18,122 nucleotides of DNA from assembly GCA_900549285.1 (NCBI GenBank), contig URNW01000022.1, positions 1 to 18,122 on the forward strand, in the 5' to 3' direction. Below are positions 1 to 6,290 of this stretch, in pieces. Position 1 is the first letter of the stretch. Every line of letters begins with the position of its first letter. The notes under the pieces are model-generated. The model searched no databases. It had not been told where the DNA came from and saw only the letters and a list, made by a program, of their open reading frames with translations. Origin of the DNA: an uncultured Mycoplasmatota bacterium. GTDB taxonomy: Bacteria; Bacillota_I; Bacilli_A; RF39; UBA660. The position numbers and the translations under genes are program-made.

Positions 1-381
1 ACGGTGAGGGAAAAGACTAACCCAGAAGGAGACTATCAACGGTTAAATCGATTTGTTCAAGCTTATAACAGAAAATGCTTACAAGAGGAATTAGCGCTCG
101 GTAGAGCTGCGCAAGCAAAATTACAGCAACAACATATTCGGAATGTGAAGGTGCGAAATGCCTTTTTAGGTACGATGGCAGTAGTAGGATTTTATGTAAT
201 CGTTACAGCCGCGTTTGTAAAAGGGGCAGAAAAAGCAATGGCTAGAGATGGCTATATTCCACCAGAACCAGCGTCATCTTCATCGACTGCTACCGAAAAA
301 ACCAGCGACGAAGTATTAGAAGAAATGATAAACGCAGCAGCCGCTTCAGTTCCCGAAGAAGAACAATCAAAAACACTGTAA
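1..381 (+). CDS. Small single-pass membrane protein, probably 5'-truncated
   Basis: I do not recognise a family. The frame is open to the window edge. A GTG at base 4 could be the start, but no upstream sequence remains to show a ribosome site, so the gene may begin outside. Counting from that GTG, about residues 5-50 are charged and glutamine-rich and look helical or coiled-coil. Residues about 52-74 form one hydrophobic segment (core FLGTMAVVGFYVIVTAAF). The rest is a polar tail rich in Ala, Ser and Glu, suggesting a type II or tail-exposed membrane protein. GC is about 43% by hand count, against roughly 20-28% in genes such as the pseudouridine synthase, and it uses GCG, CGC, ACG and CCG codons that the neighbours avoid. 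That suggests recent acquisition or a different replicon history. A strong terminator follows at once. Confidence 0.6.
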   Translation, partial: TVREKTNPEGDYQRLNRFVQAYNRKCLQEELALGRAAQAKLQQQHIRNVKVRNAFLGTMAVVGFYVIVTAAFVKGAEKAMARDGYIPPEPASSSSTATEKTSDEVLEEMINAAAASVPEEEQSKTL

Positions 382-403
382 ATTTATTTCTTTTGGTGTC
401 GAG

Positions 404-437
404 AAATGGAAAGAGAATAGAACCTCTTTCCATTTTT
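404..437 (+). terminator. Rho-independent terminator of the first gene
   Basis: A perfect 12-bp stem (404-415 with 424-435) has an 8-nt loop and a following run of T to 437. It sits 23 bases after the stop of the first gene and before the IS block, so it isolates that gene from the elements downstream. Confidence 0.85.
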
Positions 438-462
438 CGTTGTAAAATAGCCGAAAATTTGG

Positions 463-488
463 GCTTGCAAAAATCACTTGGGGGGGGG
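463..488 (+). repeat. G-tract repeat, copy 1 (nine G)
   Basis: The motif reads GCTTGCAAAAATCACTTG followed by the G run (480-488). A close relative lies at 4596-4621 in the same orientation. Similarity extends weakly upstream, from about 440 here, with shared tracts TGyAAAAT and AAATTT in the same order. It lies just before the IS4-family element. Nine consecutive G in DNA this AT-rich is striking. Confidence 0.75.
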
Positions 489-518
489 CAATGTTGTCAA
501 CTTAAGAAAAAGACAAGA

Positions 519-559
519 AAAAAGAGAAAAGACATGAAAATGGATTCTTTTCTCTTTTT
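519..559 (+). terminator. AT-rich hairpin upstream of IS4 promoter
   Basis: A perfect 13-bp inverted repeat (519-531 with 547-559) has a 15-nt loop, and its 3' arm ends in five T. Only three pairs are G:C, so it is a weak stem. Because it precedes the transposase promoter, it could reduce read-through transcription entering the element. Confidence 0.4.
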
Positions 560-562
560 GAT

Positions 563-590
563 TTCAAATAAAATGAGAACTCGATATAAT
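563..590 (+). promoter_or_regulatory. Transposase promoter
   Basis: The -10 TATAAT (585-590) is perfect. TTCAAA (563-568) is a plausible -35 with a 16-bp spacer. Transcription would start near 597, between the two arms of the hairpin that covers the ribosome site. Confidence 0.5.
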
Positions 591-623
591 ATTATTATCA
601 CCATATAAGATAAGGAGTTCTCA
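574..623 (+). promoter_or_regulatory. RBS-sequestering inverted repeat of the IS4 element
   Basis: TGAGAACTC (574-582) is the exact reverse complement of GAGTTCTCA (615-623). The second arm overlaps the ribosome binding site AAGGAG (612-617), just ahead of the ATG at 626. The element's promoter lies so that its own mRNA starts after the first arm. Only read-through mRNA from outside would therefore fold and hide the ribosome site. IS10 and IS50 are known to use the same logic. Confidence 0.65.
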
Positions 624-625
624 AT

Positions 626-1966
626 ATGGATCATATCACAAATAATACTCATTTGAAAATACAAAATGCAAAAAATATAAAAAATTTATTTCAAAATGTC
701 TTAAACAAACTAGAAGAGGAACAATGGATTCGCAACTATATCAACGAAGAAACCGCATTTACTCGCAAAAGAATTCTTACTTCTTCCGTTGTTGTCAAAT
801 TGTTGTTCGCTCGTGTCTTTCTTTCTCTTTCTTGTTTTCTCTGTTTTCAATTTTCAAGTTCAAAAAATAGAATCACAAAACAAGCTTTTTCGAAAGCGAG
901 AAAACAAATCTCTCATCTTCTCTTTCAACAATTGAATTCTGATTTGATTCAAGAGTTTTATCAATCCTTTCGTTTGAACCGGTTCCAAAATAAATATCTT
1001 CTCTTTGCAATCGATGGTACTACCCTTGAAATACCAAATACGAAACATTTAAGAGAAATCTTTGGTCATACCCAAGGACAAAAAGGAGCCAAGCAAATTG
1101 CTCGAGCAAGTGCCAGTTGTATTTATGATGTTTGGAATCATCTTATAGTCTCTTCTCGTATCGATTGCTATTCTACTTCGGAAAGAGAAATGGCGATCGA
1201 GATGATGGATGAAATTAGAGAGAAAGAATGTTTCCTAGGAAAAGAGCTTCTTTACTTGATGGACCGCGGTTATTATTCGTTTTCTCTATTAACTTATTTC
1301 CTTTCGAATCATCAGAAGTTTTTATTTCGTGTGAAAAAAAGTGTTTTACAAAAGTATTTTAAACAAACAAGATCGGAAGACATTGTAAAGGAAGTAGATC
1401 TTACTAGATTATGTCCCAAGGGAAAAGAAAAAGAGTTAGAAAAACTAGGAAACAAAACGTTAATAACCTTAAGATTTACGAAAGTGTTATTAAGTACTGG
1501 AGAAGAAGAATATCTTCTATCTAATGTAGAGGATATTCCTTTGGAAGAATTAAAACAACTCTACTTCCAACGATGGAACATAGAAGAAAACTATAAATTT
1601 TTAAAACACAAAATGGATCTTGAAAATTTTTCTGGTAAAACAAAGAATACGGTTTTACAAGATTTTTATAGTGCCATTATCAATGCCAATATACAACAAC
1701 TGATTGCTCAATGTGTAAAAAAGAAAGAAACGAAGAAGGGAACTCCTTATCAAGTGAATCAAAATTTACTAGTCGGTTTTTATCGAAGAGAAATTGCTGG
1801 GAATATTCTTAAACGAAAGTCCCTACTGCTTCATCGAATTTCAAAAATCATTCGACTATTATCCGATATTCCCTTGGTAACGCCTCCTCCCAATCGTTCC
1901 TTTCCTCGGAATATCAATGATCGGGTCCGAGCCAATCTTCATTTTTCTAATTATCGACCTTCTTAG
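626..1966 (+). CDS. IS4-family DDE transposase
   Basis: A 446-residue cut-and-paste transposase of the IS4 family (RNase H-fold DDE). The first catalytic Asp is in FAIDGTTLEIPNT (about residue 130) and the second in LLYLMDRGYYS (about 213). The catalytic Glu lies in YFQRWNIEENYKFLK, which fits the IS4 signature Y-x2-R-x3-E-x6-K exactly. The N-terminal 100 residues should hold the end-binding region. All catalytic residues are present and there is no frameshift, so the protein looks intact. AAGGAG lies eight bases before the ATG, inside a hairpin that probably restricts translation. The base composition is AT-rich but less extreme than the chromosomal genes to the right. Confidence 0.93.
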   Translation: MDHITNNTHLKIQNAKNIKNLFQNVLNKLEEEQWIRNYINEETAFTRKRILTSSVVVKLLFARVFLSLSCFLCFQFSSSKNRITKQAFSKARKQISHLLFQQLNSDLIQEFYQSFRLNRFQNKYLLFAIDGTTLEIPNTKHLREIFGHTQGQKGAKQIARASASCIYDVWNHLIVSSRIDCYSTSEREMAIEMMDEIREKECFLGKELLYLMDRGYYSFSLLTYFLSNHQKFLFRVKKSVLQKYFKQTRSEDIVKEVDLTRLCPKGKEKELEKLGNKTLITLRFTKVLLSTGEEEYLLSNVEDIPLEELKQLYFQRWNIEENYKFLKHKMDLENFSGKTKNTVLQDFYSAIINANIQQLIAQCVKKKETKKGTPYQVNQNLLVGFYRREIAGNILKRKSLLLHRISKIIRLLSDIPLVTPPPNRSFPRNINDRVRANLHFSNYRPS

Positions 1967-2005
1967 GGACTTTGTCAATAATTTAGACAGTTTTTATAGA
2001 GGGTA

Positions 2006-2887
2006 TTATAGATTTTTAATGTTTTTTTCAAATTCATCCGGAGATAAATACCCGATAGAAGAATGAATTCGAATCGGATTATAAAACCCCTCTATATAAT
2101 CGAAAATAGCCCTATAAGCATCCTCATAAGTATACAAGTTCTTTTGATATAAATATTCTTTTTTTAAAGAAGCATGAAAAGACTCTTGAGCAGCATTTTC
2201 ATCACAGGAATGATTGAAAGAAGTATAACTAAAAACAATATGATTTTTCAACAGAAAGTCTCTATACTGTTTTGAACGCATTTGAGAACCTTTATCAGAA
2301 TGAGCAATTAACCCAGGAAGAGGTTTTCTTTCTTTTATCGCTTTCTTTAAAACAAAAATTAATTTGTCTGCTTTTTGGTCTTCAAATAAACCCCAAGCCA
2401 CTACTTTTTTAGAGAAATAGTCAATATAGCTGATAAGGAAAAAAGTACCTTCATTTATTGTTTTAATATAAGTAATATCCGTAGTCCAAACTTGATTGAT
2501 ATGGGTTATTTCAAGGTTTTTCATCAGATTGACAATGAAAGGTTTTTCCTTATCACAAATACCAGATTTTTTTTGAGGAAACTTAGAAGAAACAATGCTT
2601 CTAATACCAAGTCTTCTCATAGCAAGAGAGACTTTCGAAACAGAACAAATAAAACCTTTTCTATTCAGTATAACCGTTATTTTAGGAGCACCATAAATAC
2701 CTTTCGAATCAGCATAAATAGAAATGATTTCGTTGTAAAAAACAACTAATTTTTCTTCTCTTCTCTTACTATAATGTAACCAGTAAAGATAAGATGATTT
2801 ATTTATCGATAAAGCATTACAAATAGAGGATAACGAATAAGAGGAAGAAAGAAATTCAATGCTTTGATAGATACTTATTCCTTTTTT
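2006..2887 (-). CDS. IS3-family transposase OrfB, made by -1 frameshift
   Basis: This is the catalytic half of an IS150-type transposase. The longest ATG-initiated frame starts only at 2620, but I read the frame upstream by hand and it stays open to 2917. It encodes a typical OrfB N-terminal HTH_21 region (IYGAPKITVILNRKGF, then VSKVSLAMRRLG). The true product is therefore an OrfAB fusion formed at the slippery site 2881-2887. That gives 90 OrfA residues plus about 291 here, about 381 in total, normal for the family. The rve core has Asp in VWTTDITY, Asp in IAHSDKGSQ and Glu in ENAAQESFHASLKKEYL. Nothing is broken, so the element looks functional. Confidence 0.85.
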   Translation of the reverse strand, partial: KKGISIYQSIEFLSSSYSLSSICNALSINKSSYLYWLHYSKRREEKLVVFYNEIISIYADSKGIYGAPKITVILNRKGFICSVSKVSLAMRRLGIRSIVSSKFPQKKSGICDKEKPFIVNLMKNLEITHINQVWTTDITYIKTINEGTFFLISYIDYFSKKVVAWGLFEDQKADKLIFVLKKAIKERKPLPGLIAHSDKGSQMRSKQYRDFLLKNHIVFSYTSFNHSCDENAAQESFHASLKKEYLYQKNLYTYEDAYRAIFDYIEGFYNPIRIHSSIGYLSPDEFEKNIKNL

Positions 2888-3150
2888 GCTAATAAAGAAA
2901 TCGTTTTTTTTAGTATTTCATTATCTCTTTGTAAGGAAGCAATTTTTCTTTTTAGATCATCGATTATTTGGGCTTGAGATTTATAGTCGGCATCAAAGCA
3001 GCGATTGTCTTTGTGATAAGCAGTAATCCATTTCTCGACGGTTTTCAAAGGAATATCAAATTGTTCCGCAGTCCGGATAGTGGAATGATTTTCATTAACG
3101 ATTAAGTTAACGATCATCGATTTAAAATTATTATCATACTTTCTTGGCAT
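2875..3150 (-). CDS. IS3-family OrfA, HTH DNA-binding protein
   Basis: A 91-residue OrfA of an IS150-like element. Residues about 1-50 carry a helix-turn-helix of the transposase_8/HTH type (TIRTAEQFDIPLKTVEKWI). Residues about 60-90 form a leucine-zipper-like helix (IIDDLKRKIASLQRDNEILK) used for OrfA/OrfAB multimerisation. GAAAGG lies about ten bases before the ATG. Near the stop is the slippery heptamer that leads into OrfB. Its HTH is strikingly similar to the OrfA of the neighbouring element at 4081-4443 (both have IPLKT-EKWITA and a CFD further on), so the two elements are relatives. OrfA alone usually acts as an inhibitor. Confidence 0.88.
   Translation of the reverse strand: MPRKYDNNFKSMIVNLIVNENHSTIRTAEQFDIPLKTVEKWITAYHKDNRCFDADYKSQAQIIDDLKRKIASLQRDNEILKKTISLLAKKE
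2881..2887 (-). promoter_or_regulatory. -1 programmed ribosomal frameshift site A_AAA_AAG
   Basis: On the minus strand the orfA codons read GCA AAA AAG GAA TAA, which gives the classic slippery heptamer A_AAA_AAG two codons before the orfA stop. Slipping back one base continues as GGA ATA AGT in the open orfB frame. An upstream A8 run (2904-2911) is a second possible slip site in the same open frame, but the heptamer is the canonical one. Confidence 0.85.
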
Positions 3151-3170
3151 AATATCACGACCTTTCTTTT

Positions 3171-3197
3171 ATTATATACCCTTATTGCATAGGTCAA
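3171..3197 (-). promoter_or_regulatory. Promoter of the IS150-like element, -35 in its terminal repeat
   Basis: The -10 is TATAAT (complement of 3171-3176) and the -35-like TTGACC is the complement of 3192-3197. The spacer is 15 bp, shorter than the ideal 17, so the promoter may be weak until transposon circle formation offers a better -35. That last point is known for IS3 elements and is inferred here. Confidence 0.4.
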
Positions 3198-3211
3198 GAG
3201 AAAGTGGACAA

Positions 3212-4084
3212 TTATTTCACATAATAAGTATTTTTATATTGAATAGGAGTCAAATAGTTTAAAGCAGCTTGAGGTCTTTCGTGATTAAAATAATGAATAT
3301 ATCGTTCCATTGATTGGTAAATATCATAGGAATTGGTAATTTTAAAATCAATAAATAGTTCTTCTTTTAACCAACCATTGATTGCTTCCATGGCACCATT
3401 TTCTGTTGGTTTACCTGGTTTAGAAGTAGAATGTATGATATGATATAGGTATAAAGATTCATTGAATCTTTTGGAACAGTATACGGAACCTTGGTCGGAG
3501 TGTAGAATCATATCGAGGTGCTGATACTGTTTGTTTTTTTCTTCGATCACTTTGGCCAATCCAATGTGATAAGAAGAAGGATCGCCTTTTTTGTTAGTTA
3601 AGTAATAAGCAATGATTTCATTGTTAAATAAATCCATGTAAAGGGTTAATTCATAATAATGTTTGTTGACCCAAAAAGCAGTCATATCAGAAACGACGAT
3701 TTGGAAAGGTCTTAAAGGATTCAATTCGGCTAAAATGTAATTAGGGAAATTCTTTTGTTCACGGTTTTTCTCTTTTCTTTTACCATAACGTTTTACATGT
3801 TTGGATTGAGATTTGATATGTAAAAATTTACATATTTGATGGGCATAATTGTCACTATATACAACACCTAAATCGAGTTTGATTTTGGCATTTAACCAAC
3901 GATAACCATGAGAAGGATAGTTTTGGTGATAGTCCTCAAATAGTCTACAAGCATCCATTCGATTGATTTCACGAGTGGAAGGGTTACCTCTTCGAGAGAG
4001 CCATTGATAAAACCCAGATCGATTGATCTTCATAACGAAACAAAGAGAACGAATGGAATACTTGTTGGATAAGTCAAAAATCAC
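3212..4084 (-). CDS. IS3-family transposase OrfB
   Basis: A 290-residue catalytic subunit with a GTG start that overlaps the orfA stop as GTGA. The N-terminus has the HTH_21 region (SLCFVMKINRSGFYQWLSRR, then YPSHGYRWLNAKI). The rve domain has Asp in IVVSDMTAFW, Asp in ILHSDQGSVY and Glu in PTENGAMEAINGWLKEE, so all three catalytic acidic residues are present. The frame is also open upstream to about 4171. A -1 slip at the A7 run 4153-4159 would therefore give an OrfAB fusion of roughly 410 residues. Either translational coupling or frameshifting could produce it; the sequence alone does not decide. It is intact and probably active. Confidence 0.9.
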   Translation of the reverse strand: MIFDLSNKYSIRSLCFVMKINRSGFYQWLSRRGNPSTREINRMDACRLFEDYHQNYPSHGYRWLNAKIKLDLGVVYSDNYAHQICKFLHIKSQSKHVKRYGKRKEKNREQKNFPNYILAELNPLRPFQIVVSDMTAFWVNKHYYELTLYMDLFNNEIIAYYLTNKKGDPSSYHIGLAKVIEEKNKQYQHLDMILHSDQGSVYCSKRFNESLYLYHIIHSTSKPGKPTENGAMEAINGWLKEELFIDFKITNSYDIYQSMERYIHYFNHERPQAALNYLTPIQYKNTYYVK

Positions 4085-4443
4085 TTCATATTCTCTTTGG
4101 AGAAAGTAATGAATACCTTTTCTTCCATACCACCTTCTTTCACCGTGTAACCTTTTTTTAAGCGAGCAATCTCAATATCTTTCTTCATAATTTCTTTTTT
4201 CAAATCTTCCAAAGACAAATCGTCATAGTCTTCGTTTGTAACAGGAGAAATTGGTTTGTAATCGAAGGAAGAAGATTCCGTAGAATCGAAACAATGAGGA
4301 TCCTTATAAAAAGCAGTAATCCATTTTTCTAATGTTTTAAGAGGAATATGATATTCATGAGCCATTTTGATGGTAGATTTGCCATTGAGACAAACTTCGG
4401 TACAAAGTTTTCTTTTTAAATCAATACAATAAACAGAATTCAT
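4081..4443 (-). CDS. IS3-family OrfA, HTH DNA-binding protein
   Basis: I start at the ATG complementary to 4441-4443, giving 120 residues, because AAAGG lies eight bases before it. A GTG nine bases further upstream would place the start against the ribosome site. Residues about 8-45 form the helix-turn-helix (STIKMAHEYHIPLKTLEKWI). Residues about 70-97 form a charged helix (LSLEDLKKEIMKKDIEIARL) that fits the usual OrfA zipper. The C-terminal end after LKKGYTVKEGG is polar. The orfA stop overlaps the orfB start, and an A7 slippery run lies inside at 4153-4159. The HTH closely resembles that of the adjacent element's OrfA. Confidence 0.87.
   Translation of the reverse strand: MNSVYCIDLKRKLCTEVCLNGKSTIKMAHEYHIPLKTLEKWITAFYKDPHCFDSTESSSFDYKPISPVTNEDYDDLSLEDLKKEIMKKDIEIARLKKGYTVKEGGMEEKVFITFSKENMK
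4153..4159 (-). promoter_or_regulatory. Possible -1 frameshift site A_AAA_AAA
   Basis: The orfA codons are TTA AAA AAA GGT, giving an A7 slippery run. The -1 frame continues AGG TTA CAC and stays open into orfB. It is weaker evidence than in the neighbouring element, because orfB here also has its own coupled GTG start. Confidence 0.45.
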
Positions 4444-4470
4444 AAAACACACCTTTCTTTTCTTATCAAT

Positions 4471-4499
4471 ATTGTATAGAAAATAGTATCACTTGTATA
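4471..4499 (-). promoter_or_regulatory. Promoter of the second IS3 element
   Basis: On the minus strand, -35 TATACA (complement of 4494-4499) and -10 TACAAT (complement of 4471-4476) are separated by 17 bp. They lie upstream of the AAAGG and ATG of orfA. Confidence 0.45.
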
Positions 4500-4595
4500 G
4501 ATCAATAAAATTCTTGTCTAGTTACCCCCTCTTGTGGTCCACTTTAAGTTTACCACTGCAAATCAATCAGTGCAAAATTGTTGTCCAAATTTTTC

Positions 4596-4621
4596 GCTTG
4601 CAAAAAAGCTTGGGGGGGGGG
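4596..4621 (+). repeat. G-tract repeat, copy 2 (ten G)
   Basis: The motif GCTTGCAAAAAAGCTTG is followed by the rest of a run of ten G (4612-4621). It matches copy 1 at 463-488 apart from one indel, two or three substitutions and one extra G. It lies about 50 bases beyond the last IS end and just upstream of the promoter of the pseudouridine synthase gene. Confidence 0.75.
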
Positions 4622-4636
4622 TATACTTATTTATAT

Positions 4637-4666
4637 CTTCTTAAAAAATAAACTATATGTTATAAT
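4637..4666 (+). promoter_or_regulatory. Probable promoter of the pseudouridine synthase gene
   Basis: The -10 TATAAT at 4661-4666 is perfect. The -35 is poor (CTTCTT at 4637-4642, spacer 18). The G tract ends about 40 bases upstream of the -10, so tract length could affect an UP-like region but not the core spacing. Confidence 0.45.
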
Positions 4667-4682
4667 GAATTAGAGGTTTACT

Positions 4683-5336
4683 ATGAAGAAATTAGACATT
4701 ATATATGAAGATAAAGATATTTTAGTTGTTAATAAACCTGCTAAAATATTAACTGTAAGTGATGGAATTAAGGAAAATACTTTATATAGTATGGCAAGAG
4801 AATATGTTAAGAAAAAGCATAAAAGTAATAAAATATTTATTGTTCATAGATTAGATAAAGATACATCAGGAGTTTTAGTCTTTGCTAAATCAGAACAAAT
4901 AAAAAAAGAATTGCAAACAAATTGGAATAGGGTAGCAAGAAGAGAGTATCTTGGCATATTAGAGGGAGTATTAAAAGAAAATCAGGGAGTAATAAGAAAT
5001 TATTTACTAGAATCTTCCACGCATACAGTATATGTCTCAAAAAATAAGAAAGGAGACTATGCAAAGACAAAATATGAAGTAATAAAAAGAACAAAGGAAA
5101 ATACCGTAGTAAAAATTGAAATTAAAACAGGAAAAAAACATCAAATAAGGGTTGGGTTTGCCAATTTAGGTTATCCTCTAATAGGAGATAAAAAATATAA
5201 AAGTAAAACAAATCCTATAAAAAGATTAGGGCTTCACGCGACTAAGTTAACCTTAAAACGAAATGAAAAAGAACAGGAATTTTATGCAAAAGTACCTAAA
5301 GAATTTGAACGTTTCATAAATTTTAATAAAAAGTAA
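4683..5336 (+). CDS. RluA-family RNA pseudouridine synthase
   Basis: Isomerises specific uridines in RNA (rRNA or tRNA) to pseudouridine in the cytoplasm. The 217-residue protein is a bare catalytic domain. Strand-rich NKPAKILTVS (about 17-26) is followed by the catalytic motif HRLDKDTSGVLVFAKS with Asp58 as nucleophile. GKKHQIRVGFANLGYPLIGD (about 154-173) is the conserved RNA-binding and active-site region, and GLHATKL follows. There is no N-terminal S4 domain, which RluC/RluD have, so it belongs with the short RluA/YjbO-like members; the exact target uridine cannot be read. AGAGG precedes the ATG. It is the first chromosomal gene after the IS block and has no obvious terminator before the ABC genes. 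Confidence 0.9.
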   Translation: MKKLDIIYEDKDILVVNKPAKILTVSDGIKENTLYSMAREYVKKKHKSNKIFIVHRLDKDTSGVLVFAKSEQIKKELQTNWNRVARREYLGILEGVLKENQGVIRNYLLESSTHTVYVSKNKKGDYAKTKYEVIKRTKENTVVKIEIKTGKKHQIRVGFANLGYPLIGDKKYKSKTNPIKRLGLHATKLTLKRNEKEQEFYAKVPKEFERFINFNKK

Positions 5337-5337
5337 T

Positions 5338-5366
5338 TTACGAAAGTATAAAAAACATGTTAAAAT
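5338..5366 (+). promoter_or_regulatory. Promoter of the ABC exporter operon
   Basis: An extended -10, TGTTAAAAT (TG at 5358, hexamer 5361-5366), lies 17 bp after a weak -35, TTACGA (5338-5343). The ribosome site GAAAGGAAG follows before the ATG at 5391. Confidence 0.45.
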
Positions 5367-5390
5367 AAACAAGATAGAAAGGAAGTTTAT

Positions 5391-6290
5391 ATGTTAAAAG
5401 TAGAAAATGTAACCAAATATTATGGCAATAATTTAGCCGTTGATGATTTATCATTTACTATTAATAATGGTGAAATATTTGGCTTATTAGGAGTAAATGG
5501 AGCAGGAAAAACAACAACGTTTAGAATGATTATGAGTTTACTCGAACCCACTAAAGGAAAAATTACCTTAAATGGAAAAAAAGTAGGATATGATATATGT
5601 GAGCATATTGGCTTTTTAACAGAAGAACGTAGTTTAATGACAAAGTTAACTGTAAAAGAACAAGTAATATATTATGCGACATTAAAAGGAATGAAGGAAA
5701 AAGAAATATTAGCTAAATTGGATTATTGGTTAGATCGTTTTGGGGTAAGTGAATATAAAGAGCGTAAAATAAAAGAATTATCAAAAGGAAATCAACAAAA
5801 AATTCAATTTATTACAGCGATTATTCATGAACCAGATTTATTAGTTTTAGATGAGCCTTTTACAGGATTAGATCCCATCAATGTAGAATTATTTATGAGT
5901 GTAATCCGTGAATTTAAAGAAAAAGGAAAAATGATTTTATTTTCATCTCACCGAATGGAACATGTAGAATTATTTTGTGAAAAACTAGTTATTTTATTAA
6001 AAGGAAAAACGGTTTTAAGTGGTTCATTAAAAGAAATTAAGAAGAATTATCGTAAGAAAGTAATTAGAATTAATGGTAATGTAGATATAGAGAAATTAAA
6101 AAAGACAAAAGGAGTTTTGGAAGTAGAAAAAGAAGCTTTAGATTTAATTGTAAAAATTGAAAGTGATGATTTTGTTGATGAAGTATTTAAAGTAGTAAAA
6201 GAGGGAAGTGATATCACAAAGTTTGTGGTAGAAGATGCCTCTTTAAATGAAATATTTGTGAGTTTGGTTGGTGAAGCATATGAAAAATAA
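5391..6290 (+). CDS. ABC exporter ATP-binding protein, NatA/YhaQ type
   Basis: The nucleotide-binding subunit that powers the membrane partner encoded next. In its 299 residues the Walker A is GVNGAGKTT (34-42), the signature LSKGNQQ (130-136), Walker B LLVLDEP (150-156) and the switch His is in SSHRMEH (187). Between Walker A and the signature it has GFLTEERSLM, the TEER/PEER version of the Q-loop region typical of the YhaQ/NatA subgroup. Residues about 215-299 form the extra C-terminal domain common in this group. It overlaps the permease gene and so is translationally coupled to it. Relatives include the sodium exporter NatAB and peptide or drug exporters; the substrate here is unknown. 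Confidence 0.92.
   Translation: MLKVENVTKYYGNNLAVDDLSFTINNGEIFGLLGVNGAGKTTTFRMIMSLLEPTKGKITLNGKKVGYDICEHIGFLTEERSLMTKLTVKEQVIYYATLKGMKEKEILAKLDYWLDRFGVSEYKERKIKELSKGNQQKIQFITAIIHEPDLLVLDEPFTGLDPINVELFMSVIREFKEKGKMILFSSHRMEHVELFCEKLVILLKGKTVLSGSLKEIKKNYRKKVIRINGNVDIEKLKKTKGVLEVEKEALDLIVKIESDDFVDEVFKVVKEGSDITKFVVEDASLNEIFVSLVGEAYEK

Larger units (their letters stand above)
490..1980 (+). mobile_element. IS4-family insertion sequence (ends approximate)
   Basis: One transposase gene fills most of this segment, with its own promoter and protective hairpins upstream. The ends are not securely resolved. The best candidates are imperfect inverted ends with a TTGwCAA core at 494-500 and, on the other strand, 1972-1978. 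These are short and imperfect, so the borders are estimates. The left border is practically adjacent to the G tract, and the right border abuts the next element within a few bases. Confidence 0.6.
1984..3197 (-). mobile_element. IS3-family (IS150-like) insertion sequence
   Basis: The element has the two-gene orfA/orfB layout on the minus strand with a -1 frameshift signal between them. The candidate terminal inverted repeats are imperfect. Reading inward, the upstream end is TTGACC(N9)AAGGGTATA (minus strand from 3197) and the downstream end is TAGACAG(N8)AGAGGGTATTA (plus strand from 1984). They share a GAC core and an ATA-GGGTAT block at similar spacing. The upstream end also carries a -35-like TTGACC. 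The element lies within a few bases of both neighbouring elements. Confidence 0.7.
3201..4545 (-). mobile_element. Second IS3-family insertion sequence
   Basis: Two overlapping genes on the minus strand lie between short inverted repeats. AAAGTGGAC at 3201-3209 is matched by its exact reverse complement at 4537-4545. Both ends lie close outside the coding region, as in IS3 elements. Only four bases separate its left end from the proposed right end of the IS150-like element. Confidence 0.75.

Noticed and set aside
480..488. G-quadruplex
   Set aside because: A single run of G without three further G runs nearby cannot form an ordinary intramolecular quadruplex.
393..608. A 71-codon open frame downstream of the first gene
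   Set aside because: It runs through the terminator, the G tract and the IS promoter, and has no ribosome site and no family-like sequence.
490..1980. Long clean terminal inverted repeats for the IS4 element
   Set aside because: I found only a short imperfect TTGwCAA match; the borders are therefore given as approximate.
2492..2749. An open frame on the plus strand inside the IS3 orfB
   Set aside because: It is antisense to the confirmed orfB frame that continues to 2887 and has no ribosome site.
6268..6279. TTG start extending the permease by four residues
   Set aside because: The ATG at 6280 opens a better N-terminus (MKNKFKYL), and the TTG has no better ribosome site.
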